Part shown: positions 1 to 9,654 of the stretch, one piece after another
Position numbering within the stretch: the stretch's first letter is position 1
Layout: every line of letters begins with the position of its first letter
Notes under the pieces: generated by a model
Databases searched by the model: none
What the model saw: only the letters and a program-made list of their open reading frames with translations
Told to the model about the DNA's origin: nothing
Made by a program: the position numbers and the translations under genes
Source of the DNA: Streptomyces cynarae
GTDB lineage: Bacteria > Actinomycetota > Actinomycetes > Streptomycetales > Streptomycetaceae
DNA length: 64,000 bases
Direction of reading: 5' to 3'
NCBI RefSeq assembly: GCF_025642135.1
Contig: NZ_CP106793.1
Location: 4,778,001-4,842,000 of the forward strand

Positions 1-1
1 C

Positions 2-523
2 GCGTGCGACGCGCTTCCCGGGCTGGTGCGCGAGGCGCTGCCGCAGGCCGACCCGCGCCGCACGGTGATCACCGGGCACTCGGCGGGCGGCCACCTGGCG
101 CTGTGGGCCGCGGCCCGGCACGTCCTGCCGGCGGACTGCCCGTGGCGCACGGACCGCCCCGCGCTGCTGCGCGGTGTCGTGGCGCTCGCCCCGATCGCGG
201 ACTTCCACGTCGCCGACAAGCTGGAGGTGTGCGGCGGCGCCGCGGTCCAGCTCCTCGGCGGCCGGGACCGGTTCGAGGAGCGCAGACCGTACGCGGACCC
301 GGCGCTGCTGCTGCCCACCGGTATCGCCACCACCCTGGTCCAGGGCCGGACGGACGTCGTGGTCCCGCAGGCGGTCGCCGAGGCGTACGCGGAGGCGGCG
401 GCGAAGGCCGGCGAGGTGGTCGGCCTCACGCTGCTGGAGGGCGTCGGCCACTTCCCCCTGATCGACCCGGCGGCGGACGCGTGCGCGGTGGTGGCCGAGG
501 AGATCGCACAGCTGGCGTGGTAG
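2..523 (+). CDS. alpha/beta hydrolase, 5'-truncated by window edge
   Basis: Only the C-terminal ~173 residues are present; the reading frame is open to the first base, so the start lies outside the window. A GHSAGG nucleophile elbow is followed by a stretch typical of the alpha/beta-hydrolase fold (GVVALAPIADF), a late Asp in GRTDVVVP and a His in GVGHFPLIDP, which complete a Ser-Asp-His triad. This arrangement is typical of dienelactone-hydrolase/esterase-like small hydrolases (BD-FAE or kynurenine-formamidase type). The substrate cannot be told from sequence. No signal peptide can be judged because the N-terminus is missing. Confidence 0.8.
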   Translation, partial: ACDALPGLVREALPQADPRRTVITGHSAGGHLALWAAARHVLPADCPWRTDRPALLRGVVALAPIADFHVADKLEVCGGAAVQLLGGRDRFEERRPYADPALLLPTGIATTLVQGRTDVVVPQAVAEAYAEAAAKAGEVVGLTLLEGVGHFPLIDPAADACAVVAEEIAQLAW

Positions 524-678
524 CCGGGACCCGCCCCCGGGTGGACCCGGTCATACCCGTAATACCTGAGAGCTACCTCCCAAGTGAGCTCCGCGGCATG
601 ACGCCGACGACGGGTGACGCTCCGTAACTTCCTTCCCGTGACCGCCCGATGAGCGGGCCGTCGGAAGGGGAGGACGTC

Positions 679-1733
679 ATGGGTTCTCGGGGCAGGGGCC
701 CGGCCGCGGCTGCACACGCGCACGCTCGGGACGGGCACGCGGACGCTCGGGACGGGCACGGGGGAGACGACGAACGGCGGCGCCTTCGCCGACGGCGCCT
801 CGGCCGCGTCCGACGCACCCTGCTCGCCGTCCTCGTCACGGTCGCCGTCGTCGTTCCCCTGTCGGCCGCCGCGCGCCCCGGATCCCGGCCCCGCCGCCGG
901 CGGCGCTCGCCCCGCTCTCGGCGGCCACGCTCACCGGGACGTACGAGGCGAACCGCGCGGACGCCGCCGAGGCGTCCCGCATGGCGGGGACCCACGGCGA
1001 CCGGAGCCGGGCGGCGGTGGAGCGGGCCCTGGCCGCCCCCGCCCGCGATCTGCTGGCCTTCGACGGCCGGGGCACGGGCCGGGTGACCGAGGTCTTCGGC
1101 GACCTCGCCACGGCGCGGCACATAGCGGTCCTGGTGCCGGGCTCCGACACCACGCTGGACACCTACGGCCGCTTCCGCGCCACCGCGCTCGCCCTGCACC
1201 GCAGCACCGGCCGGGACACGGCGGTGATCGCCTGGCTCGGCTACGACACGCCCCGCACGCTCGGCACCGACGTACTCACGACAACCCGTGCGGCGCAGGC
1301 CGCCCCTGCCCTGGAGCGGTTCGTACGGCAGCTGCGGGACGCGTTCGGCCCGTCGCCCCGCATCTCCCTGCTCTGCCACTCCTACGGCACGGTGGTGTGC
1401 GCCCGCGCGGGCGCCGGCGTCGACGCCCAGGACATCGTCCTGATCGGCAGTCCCGGCACGGGCGTGGACTCCGCCGCCGCCCTGCACACGCACGCCCGCA
1501 TCTGGGCGGCCCGCGGCGCCGACGACTGGATCGCACACGTGCCGCACCACCGCGCGGACCTGTTCGGCACCACCGTCGGCTTCGGCACGGACCCGGTCTC
1601 CCCGGCCTACGGCGCCCGGGTGTTCGCGGCGGGCGACGGCGGTCACAGCGACTACTTCGAACCGGGCTCGGCCTCCCTGGCCAACCTGACCCGGATCGTC
1701 CTCGGCGAGACGGCGGAGGTGACCCGTGCGTGA
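679..1733 (+). CDS. alpha/beta hydrolase, DUF1023 family, with apparent frameshift near 871-905
   Basis: From the ATG at 679 (preceded by a GGAAGGGGAGG ribosome site) the protein reads an Arg-rich head and a hydrophobic segment (LLAVLVTVAVVVPLSAA), as for an exported or anchored protein, then turns to nonsense. One frame back, the sequence from about 903 reads a conserved DUF1023 segment (TLTGTYEANRADAAEAS) into a full hydrolase domain with nucleophile LCHSYGTVV, but that frame has no start codon before 981. Adding one base in the C-rich stretch 871-905 joins both parts. So either sequencing error or a disabled gene; a shorter protein from 981 is the alternative. Its end overlaps the acyltransferase start by 8 bases. 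Confidence 0.7.
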
Positions 1734-2976
1734 CACGACCGTGCGGCAGCACACCCCGAAGCGGCAGCGGACCCCGAAGCGGCAGCGGACCCTGAACGCG
1801 ATACGCACCGCGGCCCACCGCACCGACCTGGCCACGCCCGCCGAGCGGGACCGCGCGGTCGACGCCCTGCGCGCCCTGGCGATCCTCGGTGTCGTCCTGG
1901 GGCACTGGCTGGTGACCGCCCTCGTCGCGGACGGCGGCTCGCTGCACACCGCGAGCCCGCTGCACTTCATGCCGTGGCTGGCCCCGATCTCCTGGGTGTT
2001 CCAGACGCTCGCCGTGTTCTTCCTGGTGGGCGGCCATGTGGCGACGAAGGGGTACGCATCGGCGCATGCGCGGGGCGTCACCTACGGGCAGTGGCTGCGC
2101 ACCCGCCTGACCCGGTTGTTCAAGCCGGTCGCGGCGGTCGTGACCCTGTGGACGGTCGCGGCGTGCGGCCTGCTCGCGACGGGCGCCGACGCCGGCACGG
2201 TCCACACCCTGGTGAAGCTGGCCCTGTCGCCGCTGTGGTTCCTGCTGGTGTTCGCGGCGCTGACGGCGGCGACCCCGCTGCTGACGCGTCTCAACCCGCT
2301 GTGGCCGCTGGCCGTCGTCCTCCATGTGGACATCGTCCGCTTCGGATTCGGCGGCCCCTCCTGGCTCGGCTGGGTGAACCTGCCGGCGGGCTGGCTCGTG
2401 CCGTACACCCTGGGCGCGGCCTGGACCCGGGGCGAGCTGGAGAGCCGCCGTGCGGGCCGGGTGCTGCTGGTGGGCGGCGCGGCGGCGACGGCGGTGCTGG
2501 TGGCGTGGGCGGGCTACCCGGCGTCGATGGTCGGGGTCCCGGGCGAGCCGGTCTCCAACCTGAACCCGCCGACCCTGGCCGCCGTCACCTTCGGCCTGGC
2601 GCAGTGCGGACTGGCGCTGCTGCTGCGCGAACGGCTGCGCCGCGCGATGCGCCGCCCCCTGGCCTGGGCGGTGGTGGCACTGGTGAACCTCTCCGCGATG
2701 ACGATCTTCCTGTGGCACCAGACGGCCCTGATGGCGACCACCGCGACGGGCCTCCTCGCCGGCCACCTGCCGGGCCTGCACACCACCCCCGACGACCTGA
2801 CCTGGGTGGCCGCCCGCCTGGTCTGGCTCCCGGTCTTCGTGCTGGCCCTCACCGTGTGCTGGTCCGCCTTCCGCACCTGCGAACAGGGGCCGCGCAGGCC
2901 TCGTGGCCGCCGTTCCCGCGTGGTGTTCATCCACAGGTTCCCCCGCACCGGGGCGAAGACGGCCCGCGGTGCCTAG
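1726..2976 (+). CDS. acyltransferase 3 family membrane protein
   Basis: A 416-residue multi-pass membrane protein of the acyltransferase-3 (OafA/YrhL-like) family, which moves acyl groups onto extracytoplasmic sugars or other acceptors. The first helix holds the family signature RALAILGVVLGHWLV with the conserved His; FFLVGGHVATKGYA and later FLWHQTALM also fit. About ten hydrophobic helices are visible. The N-terminus carries a duplicated PKRQRT hexapeptide encoded by an 18-base tandem repeat, likely variable. The GTG start overlaps the preceding hydrolase gene by 8 bases, and the kinase gene starts 10 bases after its stop, so it may be cotranscribed with both. Acceptor unknown. Confidence 0.85.
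   Translation: MRDTTVRQHTPKRQRTPKRQRTLNAIRTAAHRTDLATPAERDRAVDALRALAILGVVLGHWLVTALVADGGSLHTASPLHFMPWLAPISWVFQTLAVFFLVGGHVATKGYASAHARGVTYGQWLRTRLTRLFKPVAAVVTLWTVAACGLLATGADAGTVHTLVKLALSPLWFLLVFAALTAATPLLTRLNPLWPLAVVLHVDIVRFGFGGPSWLGWVNLPAGWLVPYTLGAAWTRGELESRRAGRVLLVGGAAATAVLVAWAGYPASMVGVPGEPVSNLNPPTLAAVTFGLAQCGLALLLRERLRRAMRRPLAWAVVALVNLSAMTIFLWHQTALMATTATGLLAGHLPGLHTTPDDLTWVAARLVWLPVFVLALTVCWSAFRTCEQGPRRPRGRRSRVVFIHRFPRTGAKTARGA
1756..1791 (+). repeat. 18-bp tandem repeat, 2 copies
   Basis: Two identical 18-base units (1756-1773 and 1774-1791) inside the acyltransferase gene encode the repeated hexapeptide PKRQRT in the cytoplasmic N-terminal tail. Confidence 0.9.
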
Positions 2977-2986
2977 GGTGAGCCGG

Positions 2987-4468
2987 ATGAAGGAGGCACG
3001 GCACGAAGACCCGGCCGGCGGCGCGTTCGGCACGCCGGGCCGCCACCCGTCCCCCGATGCCGGATTGCCCGAGCCGGGGGAGCCCCGCTCGGCCGGCTCC
3101 CCCGGCTCGGGCGTCTCCTCTCCCCTCTCCGCGCTCCGCCGGCAACTGCGCGTCCTCCGGGACGACCTGTGGACGTTCGACGCCGACCCGCTCCCGCCGC
3201 TGTCACGGCCCCGCCTGTTGCGCCGGGCGCCGCACGTCGTCCTCTGCGTCCTCGCGCTGGTGCTCTCGATCGGGGCGGCCAACGAGCTGAGCAACAGCTA
3301 CAACCCGCTTCCCGCGCTCGACGTGGCGATCGGCTTCGCGCAGGGCGGGGCCGTCGCGCTGGCCCTGTGGCGTCCGCTGCCCGCGTGGTGGCTGTCGCTC
3401 GCGGCGCACCTGGTGGCCTCCCAGATCGGCCGGATGGCCACGTTCCACCTCCACGGGTTCCTCGTCGAACCGCCGCCGTGGCCCTGGACGGGCTCCGCCA
3501 TCACCTCGTGCGCCGTCGTGCTGTTCCTGCTGGCCCTACGGGTGCCCACCCGTGTCGCCGCCGGCGTGTGGGCAGTGACCGCCCTCGTGACGTTTTGCAT
3601 CCAGGGCGTCGAGGGCGCGGCCTTCTACTCCGGCACCGGCCTGCCCGCGCTGGTCGTCTTCGGCCTCGTCCTCCTCGTCGGCACCGCCCTGCGCGGCCGC
3701 CGCGAGGCCCGTACGCAGCTCGTCGAACTGACCGTCGTCACGGCCGAGGAACGCGCCCGCCGCACCCTCCTGGAGGAACGCAACCGCATCGCCCGCGAAC
3801 TGCACGACGTGGTCGCCCACCACATGTCGGTCATCTCCATACAGGCCCAGGTCGCCCCCCACCTGGTGGAGAACCCCTCCGCCGAGCTGAGGGAGAACCT
3901 GGACGGCATCCGCAAGAACGCGCTGGAGGCCCTGACCGAACTGCGCCGCGTCCTCGGCGTCCTGCGCTCGGAGAACCCCGCCGACCCCTACGGCATAGGA
4001 AGCGGTACCGGCGCGGCGCCCGACTCCCCGCAGCCCACCCTCGACCGGCTCGACGCCCTCGTGGAGAACACCCGCGCCGCCGGCATGGAGGTGCGGACGG
4101 AGATCGTCGGCGAGGTGCGCCCCCTGTCACCCGGGGTGGAGCTGTCCGCGTACCGGATCGTCCAGGAGGCCCTCAGCAACGCGCTGCGGCACGCCCCCGG
4201 CTCCACCGTCCGCGTCGAACTCACCTACTTCCCGCGGGGTCTTCAGCTGCACATCGCCAACTCCCGGCCCACCCGTCCGGTTCCGCCGTCACCGGGCGCG
4301 GGCCATGGACTGCTCGGTATGCGCGAGCGTGCCGTGATGCTCGGTGGGACCCTCTTCGCGACCGGGACCGCCTGCGGCGGCTTTGCGGTGGCGTGCTTCC
4401 TGCCCAGCCCCGAGGACGCCCCGCCCGACGGCGCTCCCGCCGACCCGACAGGAGAAGAGAACCGATGA
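2987..4468 (+). CDS. sensor histidine kinase, DesK/NarX-like (HisKA_3)
   Basis: 493 residues from the ATG at 2987 (AGGGTGA site just upstream; GTG at 2978 is possible). An N-terminal cytoplasmic tail is followed by about five membrane helices without a large sensor loop, so the signal is probably sensed in the membrane. The HisKA_3 dimerisation domain has RELHDVVAHHMS with phosphoacceptor His273; a HATPase_c domain follows (QEALSNALRHAPG, GHGLLGMRERAVMLGG). Such kinases autophosphorylate and pass the phosphate to a LuxR-type regulator, here the next gene, which overlaps it by 4 bases. Close paralogue of the kinase two genes downstream. Confidence 0.93.
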   Translation: MKEARHEDPAGGAFGTPGRHPSPDAGLPEPGEPRSAGSPGSGVSSPLSALRRQLRVLRDDLWTFDADPLPPLSRPRLLRRAPHVVLCVLALVLSIGAANELSNSYNPLPALDVAIGFAQGGAVALALWRPLPAWWLSLAAHLVASQIGRMATFHLHGFLVEPPPWPWTGSAITSCAVVLFLLALRVPTRVAAGVWAVTALVTFCIQGVEGAAFYSGTGLPALVVFGLVLLVGTALRGRREARTQLVELTVVTAEERARRTLLEERNRIARELHDVVAHHMSVISIQAQVAPHLVENPSAELRENLDGIRKNALEALTELRRVLGVLRSENPADPYGIGSGTGAAPDSPQPTLDRLDALVENTRAAGMEVRTEIVGEVRPLSPGVELSAYRIVQEALSNALRHAPGSTVRVELTYFPRGLQLHIANSRPTRPVPPSPGAGHGLLGMRERAVMLGGTLFATGTACGGFAVACFLPSPEDAPPDGAPADPTGEENR

Positions 4469-5139
4469 CGAGCAGCACCATCCGCGTACTGATCGCCGAC
4501 GACCAGATGATGGTCCGGCAGGGCTTCACGGTGCTGCTCAACGCAAAGCCCGACATCGAGGTCGTCGGCCAGGCCGTCGACGGCAGGGACGCGATCACCA
4601 AGGTCGCCGAACTCGCCCCGGACGTCGTCCTGATGGACATCCGCATGCCCGAGCTCGGCGGCATCGAGGCGACCCGCCACATCACCGAGGCCACCCCGCA
4701 CCCCAAGGTCCTGGTCCTGACCACCTTCGACCTCGACGAGTACGTCTACGACGCCCTGCGCGCCGGCGCCTCCGGCTTCCTGCTCAAGGACGCCTCCGCC
4801 GATCAGCTCGCCGAGGCGGTACGGGTGGTGGCGGCGGGCGACGCGCTTCTCGCGCCCGGCATCACCCGGCGCCTGCTCGCCGAGTTCTCCCGGATGCACA
4901 GCACGCCCCGGGCGCCGCTGAAGGAGCGCGTCGGCGACCTCACCGAGCGGGAGACCGAGGTCCTCGCCCTCATCGCCCAGGGCCTTTCGAACGCGGAGAT
5001 CGCCGAGCGCCTCGTGGTCGCCGAGCAGACCGTGAAGACCCATGTGGGCCGCATCCTGGTGAAGCTGGGCCTGCGCGACCGCACCCAGGCGGCCGTGTTC
5101 GCCTACGAGTCGGGGCTGGTGCGGCCGTCGGGCTACTGA
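4465..5139 (+). CDS. response regulator, NarL/LuxR family
   Basis: 224 residues: receiver domain with acidic pocket IADDQMM and phosphoacceptor Asp58 in VVLMDIRMPE, then a LuxR-type helix-turn-helix near the end (LTERETEVLALIAQGLSNAEIAERL, given here only as landmark start LTERETEVL). The ATG overlaps the kinase stop as ATGA, giving translational coupling. It should bind DNA when phosphorylated by the upstream kinase. About 75-80 percent of the residues look the same as in the second regulator at 6606, so the two pairs are tandem duplicates or old paralogues. Confidence 0.95.
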   Translation: MTSSTIRVLIADDQMMVRQGFTVLLNAKPDIEVVGQAVDGRDAITKVAELAPDVVLMDIRMPELGGIEATRHITEATPHPKVLVLTTFDLDEYVYDALRAGASGFLLKDASADQLAEAVRVVAAGDALLAPGITRRLLAEFSRMHSTPRAPLKERVGDLTERETEVLALIAQGLSNAEIAERLVVAEQTVKTHVGRILVKLGLRDRTQAAVFAYESGLVRPSGY

Positions 5140-5223
5140 CGTCCGGGCGGGCGCGGGGCGACCTGGCGGGGGCCGACCGCGCCCGTAGTACTTGAGGAGG
5201 ATTCCCGAGGACCCCCCTCACTG

Positions 5224-6609
5224 GTGACGACCGCGCCCGCTGTCCGGGCCTACCTTTTCCACGTGACCGAGACGACCAAGAGGCAGACGCCACCGGACGG
5301 CGCGTACGCGCCGTACACGCCGCGCAGCCCGGAGTACCGGCTGGCCGTGGACGCCCTGCGCGGGCTGCGGCAGGATCTGTTCCACGACGCCTTCGCCTAC
5401 CGCCCGCTGGTCCGCAGCGGCGCCGGCGCTCCGTCGGCCGGGCGGGCATCCGGTCGCCTGCGGACCTATGCGGCCTGGAAACGGCACGCCGTGGTGGTGG
5501 GAGCCGGCCTGGTGGCGATGTTCGGTGCCTTGACGACCGGCGACGGCGGAGGGGCGGCCCTGCTGTGCGGTCTGCTGGCCCTGGCGCCGGTGCTGCTGAC
5601 GTTGGTCCGCCCGGTCGGAGCCTTCTGGCTGTCCTTGGCGGCGACCCTCGCCTCGGCGGTCCTGAGCCCCGACTGGGCGGCGGGGCCGTGGCCGCCGGGC
5701 AGTTTTATCTCCCACCTGGTGGTGGTGACGGTCGTGGCGATACGCAGCCGGCCGCGCACCGCGGCATGGATGTGGGTCATCACCGCGCTCTACGGCTTCT
5801 TCGCCGAGAGCCTCTTCAGCCAGAACAGCTTCGACACCAACACCCCGCCCATGCTGGTGGTCTCCGCGATCTCCCTGCTGTCCGTCACCGTCTGGCACAT
5901 ACGCCGCGACGCCGAGCAGGAGGTGACCGCCCATCAGACCGAGACGGCGCACGAGCGCTCCCGGCGCACCCTGCTGGAGGAGCGCACGACGATCGCCCGC
6001 GAACTGCACGATGTGGTCGCCCACCACATGTCGGTGGTCGCGATCCAGGCGGAGGCCGCGCCCTACCGCGTGGAGAACCCGCCGCCCGAACTGGAGAATG
6101 CCTTCGCCACGATCCGGGAGAACGCGGTGGCGGCCCTGACCGAGCTGCGCCGCGTCCTGGGGGTCGTACGGGCGGAGGACTACGAGGCCCCGGACGCGCC
6201 CCAGCCCACCCTGGCCGACCTGGACGCCCTGCTGGCGAACGTGCGGGAGGCGGGACTGAGCGTCGACAAGGTGGTCACGGGCGCGGTGCGGGAACTCCCG
6301 CAGGGCGTCGAGCTGTCGGCGTACCGCATCGTCCAGGAGGCCCTCAGCAACACGCTGCGGCACGCGCCGGGCGCCCCGGCACGGGTGGAGATCGGCTATG
6401 TGCTCGGTGGGCTGGGCCTGCGCATCGTCAACGGCCCGGCGCCGCAGGTCACGCTCACCAAGTCGACGCACGGGGCGGGGCACGGCCTGACGGGCATGCG
6501 CGAGCGGGTCTCGATGCTGGGCGGGGAGATGACGGCGGGGGAGACGGACGACGGAGGCTATGAGGTGACGGTGTTCCTGCCGGCGGCCACCGTGGAGGGC
6601 ACCGCGTGA
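5224..6609 (+). CDS. sensor histidine kinase, paralogue of the one at 2987
   Basis: Up to 461 residues. Four to five membrane helices (about residues 80-235) come before a HisKA_3 domain with RELHDVVAHHMSVVAIQ (phosphoacceptor His262 from this start) and an HATPase_c domain (QEALSNTLRHAPG; GHGLTGMRERVSMLGG). Start is uncertain: GTG 5224 has only a distant GAGG; GTG 5263 is preceded at six bases by TACCTT, a fair -10 box that would make a leaderless message. The intergenic gap of 84 bases after the first pair suggests its own promoter. The response regulator gene overlaps its end by 4 bases. Confidence 0.92.
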   Translation: MTTAPAVRAYLFHVTETTKRQTPPDGAYAPYTPRSPEYRLAVDALRGLRQDLFHDAFAYRPLVRSGAGAPSAGRASGRLRTYAAWKRHAVVVGAGLVAMFGALTTGDGGGAALLCGLLALAPVLLTLVRPVGAFWLSLAATLASAVLSPDWAAGPWPPGSFISHLVVVTVVAIRSRPRTAAWMWVITALYGFFAESLFSQNSFDTNTPPMLVVSAISLLSVTVWHIRRDAEQEVTAHQTETAHERSRRTLLEERTTIARELHDVVAHHMSVVAIQAEAAPYRVENPPPELENAFATIRENAVAALTELRRVLGVVRAEDYEAPDAPQPTLADLDALLANVREAGLSVDKVVTGAVRELPQGVELSAYRIVQEALSNTLRHAPGAPARVEIGYVLGGLGLRIVNGPAPQVTLTKSTHGAGHGLTGMRERVSMLGGEMTAGETDDGGYEVTVFLPAATVEGTA

Positions 6610-7280
6610 CGAGGGGCATCATCCGCGTACTGATCGCCGACGACCAGATGATGGTCCGGGAGGGCTTCTCGGTGCTGCTCGGGGCGATGCCGGACATCGA
6701 GGTCGTCGGGGAGGCGGTCAACGGGAGGGAGGCCGTCGAGCGGGTCCGCGAGCTGGCCCCGGACGTCGTGCTGATGGACATCCGGATGCCGGAGCTGAAC
6801 GGCATCGAGGCGACCCGGGAGATCGTCGCCGCGGACGGTTCGGCGAAGGTGCTGGTGCTGACCACCTTCGACCTCGACGAGTACGTGTACCAGGCGCTGC
6901 GGGCGGGAGCCTCCGGCTTCCTGCTCAAGGACGCGTCGGCCAAGCAGCTCGCCGAGGGCGTACGGGTGGTGGCGGCCGGCGAGGCGCTGCTGGCGCCCTC
7001 GGTCACCCGGCGGCTGATCACGGAGTTCTCCCGCCTGGCGGACCGGCCGGCGCTCCCGCCGACGGCCCGGGCGGCGTACGGGGACCTGACGGAACGGGAG
7101 ACGGAGGTGCTGGTCCTCATCGCCCAGGGGCTGTCGAACGCGGAGATCGCGGAGCGGCTGGTGGTGGCCGAGTCCACGATCAAGACGCACGTCAGCCGCA
7201 TCCTGGTGAAACTGGGCCTGCGCGACCGCACCCAGGCCGCGGTGTTCGCGTACGAGGCGAGACTGGTGACACCCGGGTGA
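6606..7280 (+). CDS. response regulator, NarL/LuxR family, paralogue of 4465-5139
   Basis: 224 residues, same length and layout as the first regulator: receiver domain with Asp58 in VLMDIRMPELN, C-terminal LuxR helix-turn-helix (LTERETEVLVLIAQG). GTG start overlaps the kinase stop as GTGA. In the recognition helix region the two regulators differ little (AEQTVKTHVGRI versus AESTIKTHVSRI), so overlapping DNA targets are plausible. The adjacent P450 gene, 60 bases on, is a possible target by position only. Confidence 0.95.
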   Translation: MTRGIIRVLIADDQMMVREGFSVLLGAMPDIEVVGEAVNGREAVERVRELAPDVVLMDIRMPELNGIEATREIVAADGSAKVLVLTTFDLDEYVYQALRAGASGFLLKDASAKQLAEGVRVVAAGEALLAPSVTRRLITEFSRLADRPALPPTARAAYGDLTERETEVLVLIAQGLSNAEIAERLVVAESTIKTHVSRILVKLGLRDRTQAAVFAYEARLVTPG

Positions 7281-7340
7281 TCCGCTCTTCGGTGTGAGAC
7301 CCCCCTGGTCAGCGGGCGTCCGCTCGGTTAGCGTCCGGGC

Positions 7341-8561
7341 ATGGCAGCTCCTTCCGCTCTCGCGTTCGACCCCTGGGACCCGGCGTTCGTGGCCGACCCG
7401 TACCCCGCCTACGCCGAGCTGCGTGCGCGGGGCCGGGTGCACTGGTTCGAGCCCACCGGCCAGTGGCTGGTGCCGCACCACGCGGACGTGTCGGCGTTGC
7501 TGCGGGACAGGCGACTGGGCCGGACGTACCAGCACCGGTTCACGCACGAGGAATTCGGCCGGACCGCGCCGCCGCCCGAGCACGAGCCCTTCCACACGCT
7601 CAACGACCACGGCATGCTCGACCTGGAGCCGCCGGACCACACGCGCATCCGGCGCCTGGTGTCGAAGGCGTTCACGCCGCGGACCGTGGAGCAGCTGAAG
7701 CCGTATGTGCGTGACCTCGCCGGCGAGCTGGTGGCGCGGCTGGTGGAGGCGGGCGGCGGCGATCTGCTGACGGACGTCGCCGAGCCGCTGCCGGTCGCGG
7801 TGATCGCCGAGATGCTGGGCATCCCCGAGGCGGACCGCGGGCAGCTGCGCCCCTGGTCGGCGGACATCTGCGGGATGTACGAGCTGGGCCCCTCCGAGGA
7901 GACGGCACACAGGGCGGTGCGGGCTTCGGTGGAGTTCTCGGAGTACCTCCGGGAGCTGATCGCCGAGCGTCGCAAGGAGCCGGGGGAGGACCTGATCTCG
8001 GGGTTGATCGCCGCGTACGACGAGGGCGACCGGCTCACCGAGCAGGAGATGATCTCGACCTGTGTGCTGCTGCTGAACGCCGGGCACGAGGCCACGGTCA
8101 ACGCGACCGTGAACGGCTGGTGGGCGCTGTTCCGCCACCCGGACCAGCTGGCCGCCCTGCGCGCGGACCACTCGCTCGTCCCCTCGGCGGTGGAGGAGCT
8201 GATGCGCTACGACACCCCGCTCCAGCTCTTCGAGCGCTGGGTGCTGGACGAGATCGAGATCGACGGCACGGTGATCCCGCGGGGCGCGGAGATCGCCATG
8301 CTGTTCGGCTCGGCCAACCATGACCCGGCCGTGTTCGACGCCCCCGAGAGGCTCGACCTGACCCGTGAGGACAACCCGCACATCTCCTTCAGCGCGGGCA
8401 TCCACTACTGCATCGGTGCGCCCCTGGCCCGTATCGAGCTGGCGGCGTCCATGACGGCGCTGCTGGAGAAGGCCCCGACGCTGCGCCTTGCGGCGGAGCC
8501 GGAGCGGAAGCCGAACTTCGTGATCCGCGGGCTGGATGGACTGAGGGTGGAGGTCGGCTGA
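7341..8561 (+). CDS. cytochrome P450, CYP107-like
   Basis: 406 residues, the usual length of a soluble actinobacterial class I P450, needing ferredoxin partners encoded elsewhere. Landmarks: I-helix LLNAGHEATVN, K-helix ExxR in EELMRYDTP, heme loop FSAGIHYCIGAPL with ligand Cys357. The Ala-Gly-His-Glu-Ala-Thr I-helix motif lies in the oxygen-activating groove. Chromosomal context resembles CYP107U1 of S. coelicolor, reported to be needed for normal sporulation and antibiotic production (from memory, not checked). No ribosome site is seen; TTAGCG about 10 bases before ATG hints at a leaderless transcript. Confidence 0.92.
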   Translation: MAAPSALAFDPWDPAFVADPYPAYAELRARGRVHWFEPTGQWLVPHHADVSALLRDRRLGRTYQHRFTHEEFGRTAPPPEHEPFHTLNDHGMLDLEPPDHTRIRRLVSKAFTPRTVEQLKPYVRDLAGELVARLVEAGGGDLLTDVAEPLPVAVIAEMLGIPEADRGQLRPWSADICGMYELGPSEETAHRAVRASVEFSEYLRELIAERRKEPGEDLISGLIAAYDEGDRLTEQEMISTCVLLLNAGHEATVNATVNGWWALFRHPDQLAALRADHSLVPSAVEELMRYDTPLQLFERWVLDEIEIDGTVIPRGAEIAMLFGSANHDPAVFDAPERLDLTREDNPHISFSAGIHYCIGAPLARIELAASMTALLEKAPTLRLAAEPERKPNFVIRGLDGLRVEVG

Positions 8562-8578
8562 CCGCCACCGTCAGGCCG

Positions 8579-9459
8579 TCAGGGCTCATCCCGAAGCTCA
8601 CCCGCCCGTGCGGGCAGCATGAGTCCCCACGCCCCCTGCCGCACCACCCACGTCCGCGTCCGAACCGGCCCCGACACCACCGCATCCGCGCGATAGCGGA
8701 AATCGGCCCCCGACACCGTCACCCTGCGCCCCACTGCCAGCAGCGGCGAAGCCTCCGCGCCCACCGAGACCGGTCGTACCTCCACCTCGGCCACCCCCGG
8801 TTCCCCCGGCGTCACCGACACGCCCTCCACCGGCTGGTCCAGGTCCACCAGCGTCTCGCCGTCGACCTCCACCCGCAGTCGGGCCGGCCCGGGCGCCGCC
8901 GCCGCGGCGACGGCACCCGCGTCGGACGCGCCGCGAGCGTCCGTACCAGCGACTGGCACGTCCGCAGCCACGGACGGCCCGAGCCCGGCGACGAAGCCGG
9001 CACCGGATCGGTCCCCGCCCCCTCACGCGCCGGCACCGGAGGAATCCGCAGATCCCCGAGCACCACCCCGTCACTGTCGTCCACCAGCAGGTCCAGCCGC
9101 CGCTCCACCCCCTCCAGGACGGCCCTGGCCGCCGCCACCGCCCCCGCCGGCACCCCCAGCGACCGCGCCAGCGACTGCCGGGCGCCCACCGGCACCAGCG
9201 CCAGGGCCGTCGTGCCCAGCTCACGGCGCCGGTGCAGGAGCGTCACCGCCCGCAGCAGCGCCCGGTCGTCGCCCACGACCACCGGCCGCCGCGACCCCCG
9301 GCGGTCCAGTGCCCGGGCGAATTCCTCCGGTCCCTCCGGGAGGCACAACTTGGCGGCCGCACCCGCGCTGAGCACGTCTTTCGCGATCCGTACCGACTCA
9401 CCGTCGCTGTGACGGGCGACCGGGTCGATGACCACGAGGAGCTGGTCGGAAGTCGCCAC
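8579..9459 (-). pseudogene. diacylglycerol-kinase-like gene, frameshifted near 8890-8930
   Basis: From GTG 9459 the protein starts ATSDQLLVVIDPVARHSDG and continues with features of the diacylglycerol kinase/LCB5 fold (RPVVVGDDRALLRAV, ALALVPVGARQSLARSLG) for about 180 residues, then loses sense. In another frame the sequence down to 8579 reads the expected C-terminal beta-domain (RLRVEVDGETLVDLDQP ... VSGADFRYRADAVVSG). One added base between 8890 and 8930 reunites them into about 290 residues, normal for the family, so either a sequencing slip or a recent mutation. Divergent from purA. The catalytic GGDGT-like motif is replaced by GDDRA, so true lipid kinase activity is doubtful even if intact. 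Confidence 0.75.
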
Positions 9460-9654
9460 CTCGGTCCTGCCTCGCTTCCTCGGGTAGCATCTCTGTGCAA
9501 GAGCCCCTTGCGCTATTGCGTCAGGGGTTTCGTCTATTCCGGGGCATCCGGTCCGACGGTTTGCGGCCAACGACGGTCGCGGTGCACACGGCGGTGAACC
9601 CTCCGCGTGCGCCCCCGACCCTGGACATGCCCCGCCCGGAAGGGGTGTACGCGC

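Noticed and set aside
573..3294. Very long minus-strand open frames over the acyltransferase and kinase genes
   Set aside because: Arg/Gly/Ala-rich text with no domain; typical antisense frames of GC-rich coding DNA.
3169..5139. Long plus-strand frame running through the first kinase into the regulator
   Set aside because: Its first 430 codons are an out-of-frame reading of the kinase; only the last 224 are the regulator.
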